This document shows, one piece after another, positions 22,440-34,031 of a stretch of 64,000 nucleotides of DNA (positions within the stretch are counted from its first letter, which is position 1; the number at the start of each line of letters is the position of its first letter). A program made the translations under genes and the position numbers. The notes beneath the pieces were generated by a model. That model made no database searches. It was not told where the DNA came from and was given only the letters and a program-made list of their open reading frames with translations. Source of the stretch: Craspedostauros australis (taxonomy: Eukaryota; Bacillariophyta; Bacillariophyceae; Mastogloiales; Achnanthaceae); assembly GCA_026770025.1 (NCBI GenBank), contig JAMXDE010000022.1, forward strand, positions 620,001 through 684,000. Direction: 5' to 3'.

Positions 22440-23206
22440 TGTTGGAAATCTGGGGTTATTGTTAGTACTGTAATCTAATCCGCTGTTAGAAACTGTACCG
22501 TTTTAGAACTGTGAGCACAATCTCACTTTCTCTTCCGATTTCATCTTCATGGTAGGCATCTGTCACGGTGGCGACACGGGGCATCCTGTTGTCTCTTAGG
22601 TGCTTCCCCCTTCATTCATCATGCTCTGTTCTTGCTTCCTTGTCTTGGCATTGATGTTGCTTGTCTCTGCATCGTCGTAGCTGTCTACGCTTGCATGGTA
22701 GGGATCTGCAGTCTTGAGCACTTGCCTATCTCATGTCTCCGTTGTTGATCTCATGACACCGTCGCCTCATGGTCGATGTCACCTTTGGTGATGTTCCAAA
22801 CCTGCGGATGTTCTGATCATTTCTGATGTTCCAAACCTGTGGATGTTCTTGTCCGCAGGAGGGGCGCGTGCTGTCCTCTGAAGAGGGTGCGTCACTTGCC
22901 CATGGACTTGCTGTTCTGATCGACGTCGTTGTCTGGATGGTTGCCATGGTTGGCGCGGTATCGGGACCTCCTGATCCGCCATAGGTGTCGTCCTTGCATT
23001 ACTGGAGGACAGGCTATCCTCCTCGCAGTAGTACAGGTGTCAATCATGTCCGTACCCTTAGTCATAGTCATAATGACATGGAATATAAAGGTGTGACAAA
23101 TAGTCTCCGAACATGTGACGAATAGTATTCAAAGCTGTGACGAATAATGTTGGGAGGTGCGGCAATCACGGGTATTCTGACAAAGCCGTACCCTCGATTC
23201 CTCACA
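22440..23206 (-). repeat. E3 5' LTR (767 bp)
   Basis: In element orientation it starts TGTGAGGAATCGAGG and ends AGATTTCCAACA, and is followed by the same 35-base leader as E2. A related LTR is at 47080-48496. No partner 3' LTR of E3 is found on the left side of the nest. Confidence 0.8.
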
Positions 23207-23586
23207 GGCAAGCGGCAATCGGCATCATCTTTCCGTCCTGCAAACGAATACAACCACGGGTTCCGCTGCAATGTCAGCACAACGATGGTACTATCAGTAC
23301 GGCATCGTCGGCGGTGGAGAGAACGAGGAACCGCCACAGAGCGTTCATCATTGATGTGCCGCGCAGAACGGATTCGCAAACCCATGTCTGTTGGAAGTAG
23401 CTACGGCATTGGTTGGGGAGAGCAGAGTGCTCTGTGGAGAGAGTTAGTGATTTTACAGTGAATTTCTCACTCTCCATTGCTGCGCCCACTGATCCGACTG
23501 CAATCCTCACATCTCAATCTCCTGACCGAGCAGCTCTCTACTTCTTAACTCCATGGTGAATGATGCCGTGATTGCGTCGTGCGGTC
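23207..23586. other. Downstream flank of paralog B, conserved at 48783-49140
   Basis: About 350 bp match the segment left of paralog C, with short open frames on both strands (for example 23274-23510 minus). Conservation may reflect duplication only. I assign no gene. Confidence 0.5.
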
Positions 23587-26500
23587 TCAAGCTGTATCTG
23601 AATGGACCATCTCCTGGGAGGTTTGCGTTTGTCCTCCACCCAGCGATTGCTCCGAGTTCATGAGGAGATGCTGAGGTCCGTGTTCAACCAGCCTTGCTTT
23701 GTCCGCGGTTGCTGCCGTCTTGGTTGCCATCATGACAGCACAATTTTGGTGCAACACTCCGCTGACATACGACTTCCCCAAAGTCAGTTGGGAGAATACG
23801 CCGCAGTGACCAGTGATCCAACATTCATCGACGACGCATCCATCCGTGAAGGTGACGTAGGTCGGCTCGAAGAGGCGGAAGCCGAAGTAGAGCAAGCGAC
23901 CTCCAACGTTGACCCCACGAAAGCGGAGAACGCTGTTGATCATCGGTGTTCCCGAGAGGATGGGATACAGCGACCATACATGGACTGAGTAAGCGAACGA
24001 TTGGTAGACCATGTACAGCGGCAAGCACCATGGCGTCGTTCGCTCATTGCTTCCCGCGAACGTCATCAATATGTGGACACGCAAGAGCATGGTCCACACG
24101 ATGGTCTGGATGATGACCGATAGCACCACCAGTGGGACCGCCTCGAATGATGACTGCGGCTTGACGACATTCATCCATAGCTCAAAGGCTGGGATGAAGC
24201 TGATTGCCGCAACGAGCAACATGACAGCGTACAGCAATGTGCTCGCCACCATGATCCCGGTCAGTTTCGAGTCTGATACTCTCTTGTTGCGCGGATCGGG
24301 CTTTGGATAAATGACGCTCTCCGTGATGTGTGTCTGCGGCGAGACCAAAGCGTTGCGGACTGTCACACCCGGCGCGCAGGTCGTCAGCATCCCGATGCTG
24401 CTGTCCTCAATCGTGACTCTCCTGTATTCGCCGTTTTCCTCGATGTGGAAGGTGACGACGGATACGAACGATCGTCGGATGGTGATGAGGTCGACTCCGG
24501 ACGGATCGAAGCTGTCCCTGAAGATCTTTGATCGCAGATCGATGTCCAATCCATGAGCCATGTGGATCAGGTTCCAAATGATCGAATTGGTGGTCAGTCC
24601 GTCGAGCATCATGCATGCTCGGTCGAAGTGATAATCGCATGCCCAGTCTGCAAATTCACTCCAGATACCGGTCCTCGCTTGGCCCGGTCTCTTCTTGCCG
24701 ATCATCACCCACTTGAGTATGATGCTGGATATCACTAGCAGCACTGATGACAGACCAATGGATACAACCCAATATTGCAGTTTGGAGTATCTCCAGTCTC
24801 GGAGGTCATCGCGGACCAAGATATCGGAAATGAGGAAGCAGCAGAAGGTCATGTACAGCTCGACGAGCAGCCATGCTATCTTCATGCTACCCAGGATGGC
24901 CCATCTGGTATCGTTGTCGTTCGGCGTTACGCTTCCGGCAATGTCTGCAGCTGTGCTCTCATCTGCTTGTTGCGGATCGTCGATGTCATTGTCATTGTCG
25001 CCATCGTCGCTGTCGTCAGCGCTGATACTGATGCTGCTACGTGACGCTGCCGTGCTTTCGACATATCCAGGATTGCCCCGGATACCGGTGTTGGGCGGTG
25101 CTTGGGCACCCTCCACCAGCACAGAAACGTGCTGCACGTAGCAGTTGGAACCGACCTTGACGCCTGGACTGATAATGCCCTTGATCGTCGCATTCGATCC
25201 CACCTGGATCTTGCGGAACCGCAAGCTGGGCCCTTCTTCGTCTTTCCATGGTCCAAACATTCGACAACGGATCGGTTTGCTCACCAAGGCATTGGCGTCA
25301 ACCTTCGCCAGATCGAACTCCCGAATGAAGGAATCGATGTTGCAGGACCGGTGGACATCTGCACCCATGAAGAAGCAGAACGCTGTCATCAATGGTGTGC
25401 CCGCGATGAAGCGTCCGACGAAGCTTTCCCACATATCCACGAGTCGGTCCACGAACCACCATCGAAGATAGTAGGAGTACGCGAGGTTGGTGTATCCCTC
25501 TTGGTACCTGCCAATGATGATCCACTTCGACAGGATGACCTCCAGCGTGAGCGTGAACAGCCAGAATGGGACGACCAGCGGGTAGCACATCCAGATGAAA
25601 GGCGACGAATCGATGAAGAAGACAACGCGGGTGCGATTGTCGTTGGCCAGGACTTTGCCGATTTCATAGGCTGGGATGATGGGCAAAGCGAACATGAAGA
25701 GGATGATGAGCACGCCGATGACCTGGATGACGGTGGATGTTGTTTGGGGGAACCGTTTCTCATTGTGCATGGTGGTAAGCTTGTTAAGCGCCGGGAGACG
25801 CGTTGGGAGCGGTTCTCCATGCGATGTCTCGAGGAATGTTTTGAGATCCATGAGCGTTGGAAACATCTCGAAGCAATTTGAAGGGAGGGTGGTGCTGTAC
25901 CGTTTTGACAGTGATTGCCGGAGCTCCAGTTCTGCCATGGATGACAATCCAACATCCTCCCACGTTTCATCTCCCTTGACTTGCGATCCCGTTGCGTTCG
26001 CGATGATCTCGTTGAAGGTCTTACTTTGGAGGTCGTCGTCGTGGTCTGCGTTCCTCGTCAATATCGTTGCTGCTGTTGACGACTTGGCACCGCCATCCTG
26101 CGCTATTTGGGAGGTTGGATTTGGGTTTGCGATGAAGTTCAAGATCATTTTCTGGCCTCCGTCATGCAAACGTTGTCGGTTGCGGCGTCTCTGGATCTTC
26201 CCGCTTGTTGTTTTGGAGATGGTGCGTTCTTTGACGGCTGCGACTGTTGCCGGTGTCAACCCGATGTGTTCGATCACGTCCTTTCTGACCTCCCGACACA
26301 CCGATGCTGCATCATCCGCACGGCTCGCTCGAATCTCAAATACGATCTCGAGCTGTCCGTCGTTGCCTGAATCATCAGATGAGAATGCCGCGACACATCC
26401 TGGACGGACGGCAGATGAGGCCTCTTCAACAGCATGCTCGATATCTTGCGGGTAGTAGTTGACACCATTGACGATGATGATGTCCTTCTTGCGTCCGCAA

Positions 26501-28287
26501 ATGAAGAGATGATCATCTTGGAAGAATCCGTAGTCTCCCGTTCGCAAGTACGTCTTGGTTGAAGGGCGGCCTCCATTGCTGTCACTGTCAGCGGTGTTCT
26601 CGCCATTGCCATTGCCATCGGATGGAGGATCTTGCAGCTTCGCATGAAATTCGTCGGCGGTGAGCTGGGCTTGATTGTAGTACCCGGCTGCGACAGAGGC
26701 CCCGGCGATCCAGATCTCTCCCGTGACGTTGTCTGGACGTTGGACGCGGGTGTCCGGGTCCACGATGATGATATCAATCGAGTGGTGTAGAGTATTGCGG
26801 TGTGCAATTGCCACAGATGGATGCAGATCTTCACCTTCGCGGATGGTAGAAACATGAAATCCATGCTTGAAACTCACGCCAACCACATTCTCTGCAAGAC
26901 CATACCCAGCCACAAACCATTCCTTGCGCAGGCCGTATGGGCAGAATGCGTCAGAGAAGTGCTTTTCTGTGTCCAGCCGTGTTGGTTCGGCCGCGTTTTG
27001 CAGATGATACACGTTGGATAGGTCGAGGTTCGGGATGGGATGACCTTTTCCAGTCTGCTTGCTCTTGGCCTCGTTGAACTTGCGTGTTGCAAGACGGTAC
27101 GCAAAGTCTGGCGCAGCACTCACGTGGCACTTGTGCTGGGACATGAGATCAATCCAGAGCAACGGGTTGCTGATAAATGAGACGGGCGACATCATATGGA
27201 GACGGAAGGCACTGGCCAAAGGTTTAATGCCCAACTGGATCAGACCCATGTCGTGGTACTGCGGTAGCCATGAGCATGCTGTGATCCGCTTTGGTGTTTT
27301 GCGTCTATCACTCAGATCATTTTCAAAGCAATCCAGCCAACCACCATGGAGAAGTTCGATGTTAGCTCTCAGTGCGGCATGCGTCACCATGACGCCCTTG
27401 GGATTGCCTGTGCTTCCAGATGTGTACTGGAGGAACGCCAGATCCGATCCTGCGATGTTGGGTTCATCGAATGAAGGCGGCGGCGATGATGAATGGCCAG
27501 AGATGAGGCTGGAAAGGAAGCCTTTCTTGGCTTGCTTGTTCTTGCCGTTGGTCTTGTCCGTGATGAAGCCATCATGGCAAATGATGCGATCGGTGACTTG
27601 GTACTTCACCCCGCTTGGCCACATGGAGCGGCTCCTGGATGTTGGGTTGGCGCGATCGGCGGCTCGAAGGAGATTGATGGATGTTTGGGTGAGGATGAGT
27701 GCTGGCGAGCAATCCTCGATCACCTTGTTCATCTTGGTGAGCGACTTGACGAGCGGCGGTCCAGGAGGATAGACCAGCACGGCAGTCACGCCTGCACGAA
27801 GACATCCCAAGAAGACAGCGAAGAAGTGCAGACCGAAGTCGTAGCAGAGAACGACGCGATCGCCTTTCTTGACGTCCCACTTGTTGCGGAGGAGATGGGC
27901 GCATTGGCCGGCTTCATCCCAAAGCTGCTGGAAGGTGTAGTTGTTGATTGCCTTTCCCTTGTCGTTGTACCAAGTGGAAAAGACGGTGTCGGACTTGAGC
28001 TCGACGACGAACTTGAGATGGTCGAGGAAGGATTTGTTTTGGATGGATTTGTGGATGACATCATGCTCGCTGATGACAGCAGGGCTGCTGATGCCGTCGG
28101 ACGAAGCCAATGTCGTTGATGCCTGCGACGGAGGCAATGATTGTGGCTTGATGATGCCGGCTTCGACATCATCTGTGATGTCTGGCAGAGGAGAGTGCTC
28201 ATCATTGCCGCTGGGTGTATCGGATGCGGTTGTTGCGACATCGCCAGAACTGTCTTCGGTCGTTTGATCATGGTCGTCGTCGCGCAT
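23587..28287 (-). CDS. Paralog B: FAAL-like adenylation / acyl carrier / Pls-like membrane protein, 1,566 aa
   Basis: Intact. Residues 80-700 are an adenylate-forming enzyme: TSGSTGNPKG at 289-298, SWLPQYHDMGLI near 339-350, RTGDYG at 582, CGRKKDIIIVNGVNYYPQDIE near 597-617 (a fatty acyl-AMP ligase-type signature), SKTTSGK at 691. Residues 755-820 are an acyl carrier domain with phosphopantetheine Ser near 783 in GLSSMAELE (Ser replaces the usual Asp before it). Residues 850-1450 hold about seven hydrophobic segments, with hexapeptide-like strands near 1022-1072 and 1290-1325. The likely role is to activate a fatty or other carboxylic acid as its adenylate, load it on the built-in carrier, and hand it over at a membrane, comparable with bacterial Pls/PosA proteins that end in such a region. 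No condensation or thioesterase domain is present. The substrate is unknown. Start ATG 28287 is shared by A and C. Confidence 0.88.
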   Translation of the reverse strand: MRDDDHDQTTEDSSGDVATTASDTPSGNDEHSPLPDITDDVEAGIIKPQSLPPSQASTTLASSDGISSPAVISEHDVIHKSIQNKSFLDHLKFVVELKSDTVFSTWYNDKGKAINNYTFQQLWDEAGQCAHLLRNKWDVKKGDRVVLCYDFGLHFFAVFLGCLRAGVTAVLVYPPGPPLVKSLTKMNKVIEDCSPALILTQTSINLLRAADRANPTSRSRSMWPSGVKYQVTDRIICHDGFITDKTNGKNKQAKKGFLSSLISGHSSSPPPSFDEPNIAGSDLAFLQYTSGSTGNPKGVMVTHAALRANIELLHGGWLDCFENDLSDRRKTPKRITACSWLPQYHDMGLIQLGIKPLASAFRLHMMSPVSFISNPLLWIDLMSQHKCHVSAAPDFAYRLATRKFNEAKSKQTGKGHPIPNLDLSNVYHLQNAAEPTRLDTEKHFSDAFCPYGLRKEWFVAGYGLAENVVGVSFKHGFHVSTIREGEDLHPSVAIAHRNTLHHSIDIIIVDPDTRVQRPDNVTGEIWIAGASVAAGYYNQAQLTADEFHAKLQDPPSDGNGNGENTADSDSNGGRPSTKTYLRTGDYGFFQDDHLFICGRKKDIIIVNGVNYYPQDIEHAVEEASSAVRPGCVAAFSSDDSGNDGQLEIVFEIRASRADDAASVCREVRKDVIEHIGLTPATVAAVKERTISKTTSGKIQRRRNRQRLHDGGQKMILNFIANPNPTSQIAQDGGAKSSTAATILTRNADHDDDLQSKTFNEIIANATGSQVKGDETWEDVGLSSMAELELRQSLSKRYSTTLPSNCFEMFPTLMDLKTFLETSHGEPLPTRLPALNKLTTMHNEKRFPQTTSTVIQVIGVLIILFMFALPIIPAYEIGKVLANDNRTRVVFFIDSSPFIWMCYPLVVPFWLFTLTLEVILSKWIIIGRYQEGYTNLAYSYYLRWWFVDRLVDMWESFVGRFIAGTPLMTAFCFFMGADVHRSCNIDSFIREFDLAKVDANALVSKPIRCRMFGPWKDEEGPSLRFRKIQVGSNATIKGIISPGVKVGSNCYVQHVSVLVEGAQAPPNTGIRGNPGYVESTAASRSSISISADDSDDGDNDNDIDDPQQADESTAADIAGSVTPNDNDTRWAILGSMKIAWLLVELYMTFCCFLISDILVRDDLRDWRYSKLQYWVVSIGLSSVLLVISSIILKWVMIGKKRPGQARTGIWSEFADWACDYHFDRACMMLDGLTTNSIIWNLIHMAHGLDIDLRSKIFRDSFDPSGVDLITIRRSFVSVVTFHIEENGEYRRVTIEDSSIGMLTTCAPGVTVRNALVSPQTHITESVIYPKPDPRNKRVSDSKLTGIMVASTLLYAVMLLVAAISFIPAFELWMNVVKPQSSFEAVPLVVLSVIIQTIVWTMLLRVHILMTFAGSNERTTPWCLPLYMVYQSFAYSVHVWSLYPILSGTPMINSVLRFRGVNVGGRLLYFGFRLFEPTYVTFTDGCVVDECWITGHCGVFSQLTLGKSYVSGVLHQNCAVMMATKTAATADKARLVEHGPQHLLMNSEQSLGGGQTQTSQEMVHSDTA

Positions 28288-28570
28288 GATGGAGGGAGAG
28301 AAGGTGGGTATGTGAACAGATAGTCGTATAATATTAGATTATGCGAGATGGATTTGCTCTGTTTCTTCATTTTGTGACCATCCACTGCGATTCCATTGTT
28401 GTTTGTCCCTGTTGGTTGGTTATCACTGACAGTTGACACAGTTTCCGATCAAGACGGAAACGAGTTGGTCAACTCGGCTCAAGAGCATTTGTCCCTCACG
28501 TCCTGCCAAGAACATCCCGAAAAGACCGTCATCGGCAACACGAGATTCATACGGAGCATTATGACTATCG
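28288..28570 (-). promoter_or_regulatory. Conserved 5' flank of paralog B
   Basis: Nearly the same as 11137-11410, and similar to 54607-54880. It contains an out-of-frame upstream ATG (MKKQSK) that is in frame in A and C. Putative leader/promoter. Confidence 0.4.
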
Positions 28571-29648
28571 CATCCAGTTTCTCAGCCACCAGCCCCTGTG
28601 AAGGCCCACATTGAGTTTCGAGCAGCGAAACTGCACAGGACTGCCGCGCAACCGAATAGAGGGATATAGCCGCAATCAAATGAGTGACGGACTGATTCCG
28701 AATTTATGGAGTCCCACCCCAATGCTCGAAAATCAGCGTGCGCGAAATCGTCCGACTCCGACGATCACAACACCCTTTTTCTCCTCTTCCTCTTTTTCAT
28801 TCACGAACCATTGCCTGACCCTATTGAGAGGACAATTGTATGAGTGATGCACACACACATCAACATGCATGCCGACTATTTGGTGCTGCGATTGTGTTGT
28901 CCCCTTTGTGTTGCTACTCAACAAGTAAGCCATTATACTCTTAAAGAGTTTCACGTAGGAAATGTACATATGTGGTCTGTCTGTCTGTCTGTCCATCTAG
29001 AGAGTCAGAGGTAGCCTTCTGGCTTGATGACATGTGTTGTTTGTCCACAATATTTGTTTTTGCCGCTACTCCGTGTTCGTGTTTGATTCATAAGTCTGTG
29101 TCGTTTGCATCATACGCTTGTGTGGTGGTCAGCATTTGCTTCGTGCTTGGCAGACAGCCACGACAACAAGTTCGGACAGACGAGCGACTCCAAACAATGG
29201 CCACGAAAGAGCGACTCAGACATATCGTCGTTAATTCTTCAATGCATCCGTGACAAAGACTCGGGAACAAAGAGAAACGTCTTTGATGTTGACTGACAGA
29301 ACTCTGTATGCAATGTTGTGTTTCTTGTTTCTGATTGGTTAATAGAGGGGTTCGAGTGGCTATTTTTTGGCATGGCCGGCGACCCCAGCCAATCAAATGT
29401 CTTAGACTTTATCACTGCTACGAGCAAGCCATCCCATTGAAGGGTGAATTGAGGGGAGATTGAGTCAATTTTCCCGAGCTTTGTTGCGCTTGGGGTTCTC
29501 ATTTGGAACCATGTGACGCAGACGATCTGTTCCCTGTCCGATCGATTCTCGTTGTGAACGCTGGCAGAGGCGGTGGGATTGCGTGGTTGGTTTCGCACGA
29601 GGAATTGTGGAACTTTGACACTTTCTCAGAAATCACGTATTGAACAAA
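28571..29648. other. Intergenic region between B and the piggyBac element
   Basis: 28571-28840 aligns with the upstream flank of A. Beyond that I see no gene, only a short TCTG microsatellite (28976-28992). Short open frames around 29088-29598 lack recognisable features. Confidence 0.5.
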
Positions 29649-29652
29649 TTAA

Positions 29653-29815
29653 GACCCACGTCAGCCAATGACCGTACGACCACGGCAGGATTCTGAAAAA
29701 ATGGGCTCCTATGGAGACTAAAATTTAACCATATATACTTTAACACATTGGTAATAAGGATCAGGTGCTAGACAGTGAGTCCAGCCTTTGGTTATAAACT
29801 TATGATGGCGTCAGC
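29653..29815 (+). repeat. piggyBac left terminal inverted repeat
   Basis: The first 38 bases match the right end without visible change, then similarity falls with small differences until about 29815. Confidence 0.88.
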
Positions 29816-31423
29816 CTAGCGTTTTAGAGGCAAAACGTGATGCAAGCGGCCAGAATTCGCTTTTTTGGAGCTCCTGTCACGACACGTGGCACCCATTTCT
29901 ATCTGATTTTCGCTTTCTTTGTGTTTTGCTTGGTGGGAAGCTCGATTTGGAACAAAATGACGTGCTCATTTCGACGTTACGGGCGTTAGTTCGAGTCGAA
30001 ACTGTGATGACGTGTTTCTTCTTGTCGTTAAGTGCATGGCAACGTCGCATGTTCCATGTTGAGTGAAATCGTCAAGCCCACGAGTGGTTGGACAGACTTT
30101 TCATTTGATATCTTCGTCCCACCTGGTTCAGATCGATGCTGATTCTCACGGTTTTCTGGGTCGCAGAAGCGTGTGCTCGCCAATCCGTTTCGAATGTGCA
30201 TTTGGGACGCTCGTCGTGCGATAAAAAATGAAATCAACTGTATTTGCGTTTTGCAACACGTGTCGCCACAGAACACGGCAGAGAGTCCGTCGTTGCTCAT
30301 GTGATCCTTTTGTGCTGGTTCGATTCTCGCTTTGTTTTCCGTTCTGCACTGCGCGTTTTTGTTGAGTGACCTTGTGTCATGCTCCTCTACATCCATTACA
30401 ATATCATGTGCACTGCATACTCTACGCACATCCTACTATTCTACTCTGCATGATGTTGCTTTTCTGCATAATCGATCTGGGTTGTTTGCCAACTGCTATC
30501 TTTGCTATTCTAACATGACGTGCACAATCACCTCCATCACTGAATGGGAAAGAGTAGTCTTTCGCATCTTTGTTTTCGTGTTGTTTGTGTGTCGGAATGT
30601 GCATAGGTGTATGTGCATTACTCACCTATTGTTCTCTTGTACTCTCTGTGCAAACGGCGCTAACATTCGTGTCATCAATGAAGCGTGATTGAGTGAATCA
30701 CATCACGAATTTACGCGCGCCAATGTGTTCACCATTTCAGAAGGCAATGGGTGAACAACATTATCTGAAAGCATCAGATATTTGGTCTGTCCATCCATTC
30801 CACAGAAACAAGTGACATCAAGTCCAGGTCGAAATATTTCACAACTATCCCTTCATGACCTAGGGGATTACTTCGATCCAATATATATTTCATTCTCACC
30901 CCATTCCGTTTTTGACCGCAACTTTTACATGTACCCCTCCACTTTTCTTGTACCAACGGAATCCTTGGGAGTTGGCGCTTCTTCTTATCTTCCTGAATCA
31001 GGGGTCTTCTTACTGCGGTCGGGTCGCCATCGTCCTCCGAAGTACTCGTGAATCATTGTTTCGGCGACGGGACTGATGGGAAAACTCATCAGCTAGGCCA
31101 TCATCGCTGATTTTCGTGACACATCAATGATTTCTCGGTGCTCACATCTCTCAACTCGATCGCCGTTTTCGCATGCATCACTTGGCATGCGTGTTCATAC
31201 AGCTCCATGGATGCCTCCCAGCACATTGCTTCGCTGATGATCTCCGTGGCCCATCGCTCATGGATCATTCTTCGTTGTGCGCAATCTCTTTGATTGTTTC
31301 TTCTCACCGTCGAAGAGATCATCGCGATTGGTGATCACAAAATTGCAATCGCAATTCCAACCATTCCACATCATCGATCGCCCATCACAACACAAGCACA
31401 GCCGATCTCATGCACCCGCAGCC
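29816..31423. other. 5' non-coding part of the piggyBac element
   Basis: No gene recognised. Small open frames at 30028-30688 on both strands have no family features. The transposase promoter should lie here. Confidence 0.45.
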
Positions 31424-31799
31424 ATGCCTGCATCATTTCTGGCTTCTCCCACATCCAAGCGTGCCAAAGTATCCAAGCCTTCTTCCAATGGCGCGGCAAG
31501 CTACAATTGCGCCAAACCCTTCGTGGTATTCCTCAACAGCAATCGGAGAAACTCCCTTCATGCTACCAATGGAGTGATGGGAGACCGTTCTGCAGGAGCA
31601 CCAATCGCAAGCAGCAAGGGAGTATGCAATGGCAACAGTGCCTGCATCAGTGTGGCTGGTACCACCACTGCCAGCAGCACTGCAAGCATACTCGAAAGCA
31701 ACAGGCGCAGCAGTCGCATTATCGAGCGCCTCAAACGCAAACTTGCATTGAGGTGCGGAAGAAAAAACGAGAGGAGTGGCCCGATTGCAACCAACAACA

Positions 31800-31920
31800 G
31801 CAATGATGGCATGGCCAGCAATGATGGCACGGCCAGCAACAATGGCATGGCCAGCAATGATGGCACGGCCAGCAACAATGGCACAGCCAGAAATGATGGC
31901 ACGGCCAGCAACAATGGAGC
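31800..31920 (+). repeat. 15-bp coding minisatellite in the transposase
   Basis: About eight units of the type GGCACGGCCAGCAAC encode alternating ASNDGT / ASNNGM repeats in the disordered N-terminal region. Confidence 0.85.
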
Positions 31921-33234
31921 AATGGATGCAGACTGCACCACTTCAACTGGTGTTGCCGTGGCTCCTGATGGATCAACTGCTGTGGATGGCACAGCCATTC
32001 CTGTGCATGGAGCCGACAACAATGTTGCCTATGCACCACTCCCCATCAGTTCCCACAAGCCACTCTTCCGGTCAGTTGGAGGTTTCAACCCATCAGTTGA
32101 TACCATCCTGGAAGTTTACTTCTCACGGCAACTCATCAAGTCCATGCAAGTCCACACCAACAACCATATCTTCAACAGTGGATCAACAGCCAGCTTCATT
32201 TCAGTGAAGGAGATCTACCTCTTCCTTGCAATCTACTACTACATGGGAGTCTTCAAGGCACCAGCCAAGCGGGATTATTGGCGTGCCCCGTCCATTGGTG
32301 TACCATCCCACCTGCTCACAAAGTACATGACACGAGCAAGATATGAAGTTGTGTGGAACCACATTCACTTCTCAGCTGTGAGGAATGCAGTTGCTTCTGA
32401 TACAACCAATGCCACTGACTCGGAAGAAGAGGATATCAGTGACAGCGAAGACGATCTCATCCAGAGTCGATATGAATCTCTCATGAGTGCAACGGCCAGC
32501 AGCTGCTCTCCCTCAAGTCGGTCTGCAACTTTGAGCTGCTCCACATGCACAGGCAGCAACCAAACCCTGTACATGCAGCCCCACATTCTTCCTACACTGA
32601 TTGTTGACAGCAACAGAAGCTGGTATCACAAGATCCAACCACTGCTTGACCACATCAACCAGGTGTCAAAGAGTATCTGCATCAAGCCAGGCTTTGCCTG
32701 TGCAATCAATGAAATGATGGTGAGATTCAAGGGCAGGTCCAGGCAGACCACTCCGATGAAGCAGAAACCCATCAAAGAGGGGTACAAATTCTATGCTCTG
32801 TGCTGCTCGAAGACTGGATTTGGATATCATGTACTGCCTGCAGGACGTCTGGACACAACAACAAAAATCAACAACACTGTGGAGGAGCTCATGAAAACAT
32901 TGGACCCAACAAATCACCATGTTGTTGCAATGGACAACCTCTTCACAACCAAGACAGTCATGGCGAAGTCAAGAGAGATGGGCATCAGAGTTGTTGGCAC
33001 TGCAAGGAGGAGGAATGGATTCCCCAGCACAGAGGTGAAGGAGGTTGAGGACATGTGCTTCAACTCACTCTATGTCTGGATTGAGAACAATCAGTACGTG
33101 GTGGCCAGGTGGATTGACAACAATGTGGTGTTGATGGTAAGTACGGTGCGCCATGGGAACGAGTTGGTCCTTTGCAATCGCCACAAGCCAAGAAAGAACA
33201 ATGTGAATGCAGGGTACTTGGAGATGGTCTGGGG

Positions 33235-34031
33235 TGTTGGCAAGTTCCGCTCACGGTAACCTACGATCGTGGAAGATGGTGTTGGTTGATAGTCGTTCGT
33301 TTGCTATTTCATTACTTGGCTACTCCGATGCTCTCGGTGTACGCCCGTTCTCTTGCCCGATGCTCTCGGCGCTTCAATCTGTTTCGTAGATTCAATCTCC
33401 GACTATGAGTCGGTATGCGAGATGCTCTCTCGCTCCTCTCTGTATTCTCTCTCTTTCTCTCTCTCTCAACATCGTGTGCTCGTGCCACACGATACTCCGT
33501 GTTCGATACGTACTCCGCATTCGACACTCTGTTCGTTCAGTACTGGTTCCTACTCCATGAGTACTTACCATTTGAAGTTCACCTTCAGTATCCATGATCT
33601 TCATGGGTCATTGGATCTTCGCCTCCTGCTCTGACTTGGAGACAGATGTCGACGTGGTGACATGATGACATCCTGTTGACGTCAGTAGGCGTCCTTCTGC
33701 TCTCCAGATGTCACGTTCCATTGGTGATGCGGTAGTCTGTCAGATGATATCGTCATCTGAGGTTTAGTTGGGAAGTACCTCGAGATTCTCTTGGTACCAT
33801 TGATGGATGGACGGACGATCTTCCAATTCTCTCAGAAATCGTCATTTGCAAATTTCCTCCAGAAATCTTGCCCCTTTTCGTGTGTTCCGTTTCCCCTGTA
33901 ATTCTGACGAATCACAGCATACTATCGACACGAATGTAGTTATACCGTCCAAGTGCGTATGAGAGAATAACGGGTGAACGATGCACATATACACGTACAT
34001 CTCGACATATACTCACATGTACATCTCGACA
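33235..34031 (-). repeat. Solo LTR-S copy 3 in the transposase; target duplication CTGGGG
   Basis: Reverse orientation: starts TGTTGGCAAG, ends CATCTCGACA (797 bp). CTGGGG is at 33229-33234 and 34032-34037. Confidence 0.93.

Noticed and set aside
23068-23510. Conserved small frames downstream of B (and 48644-49065 near C) as a gene
   Set aside because: Several frames on both strands are equally open, Arg-rich and without start conservation; segmental duplication explains the similarity.
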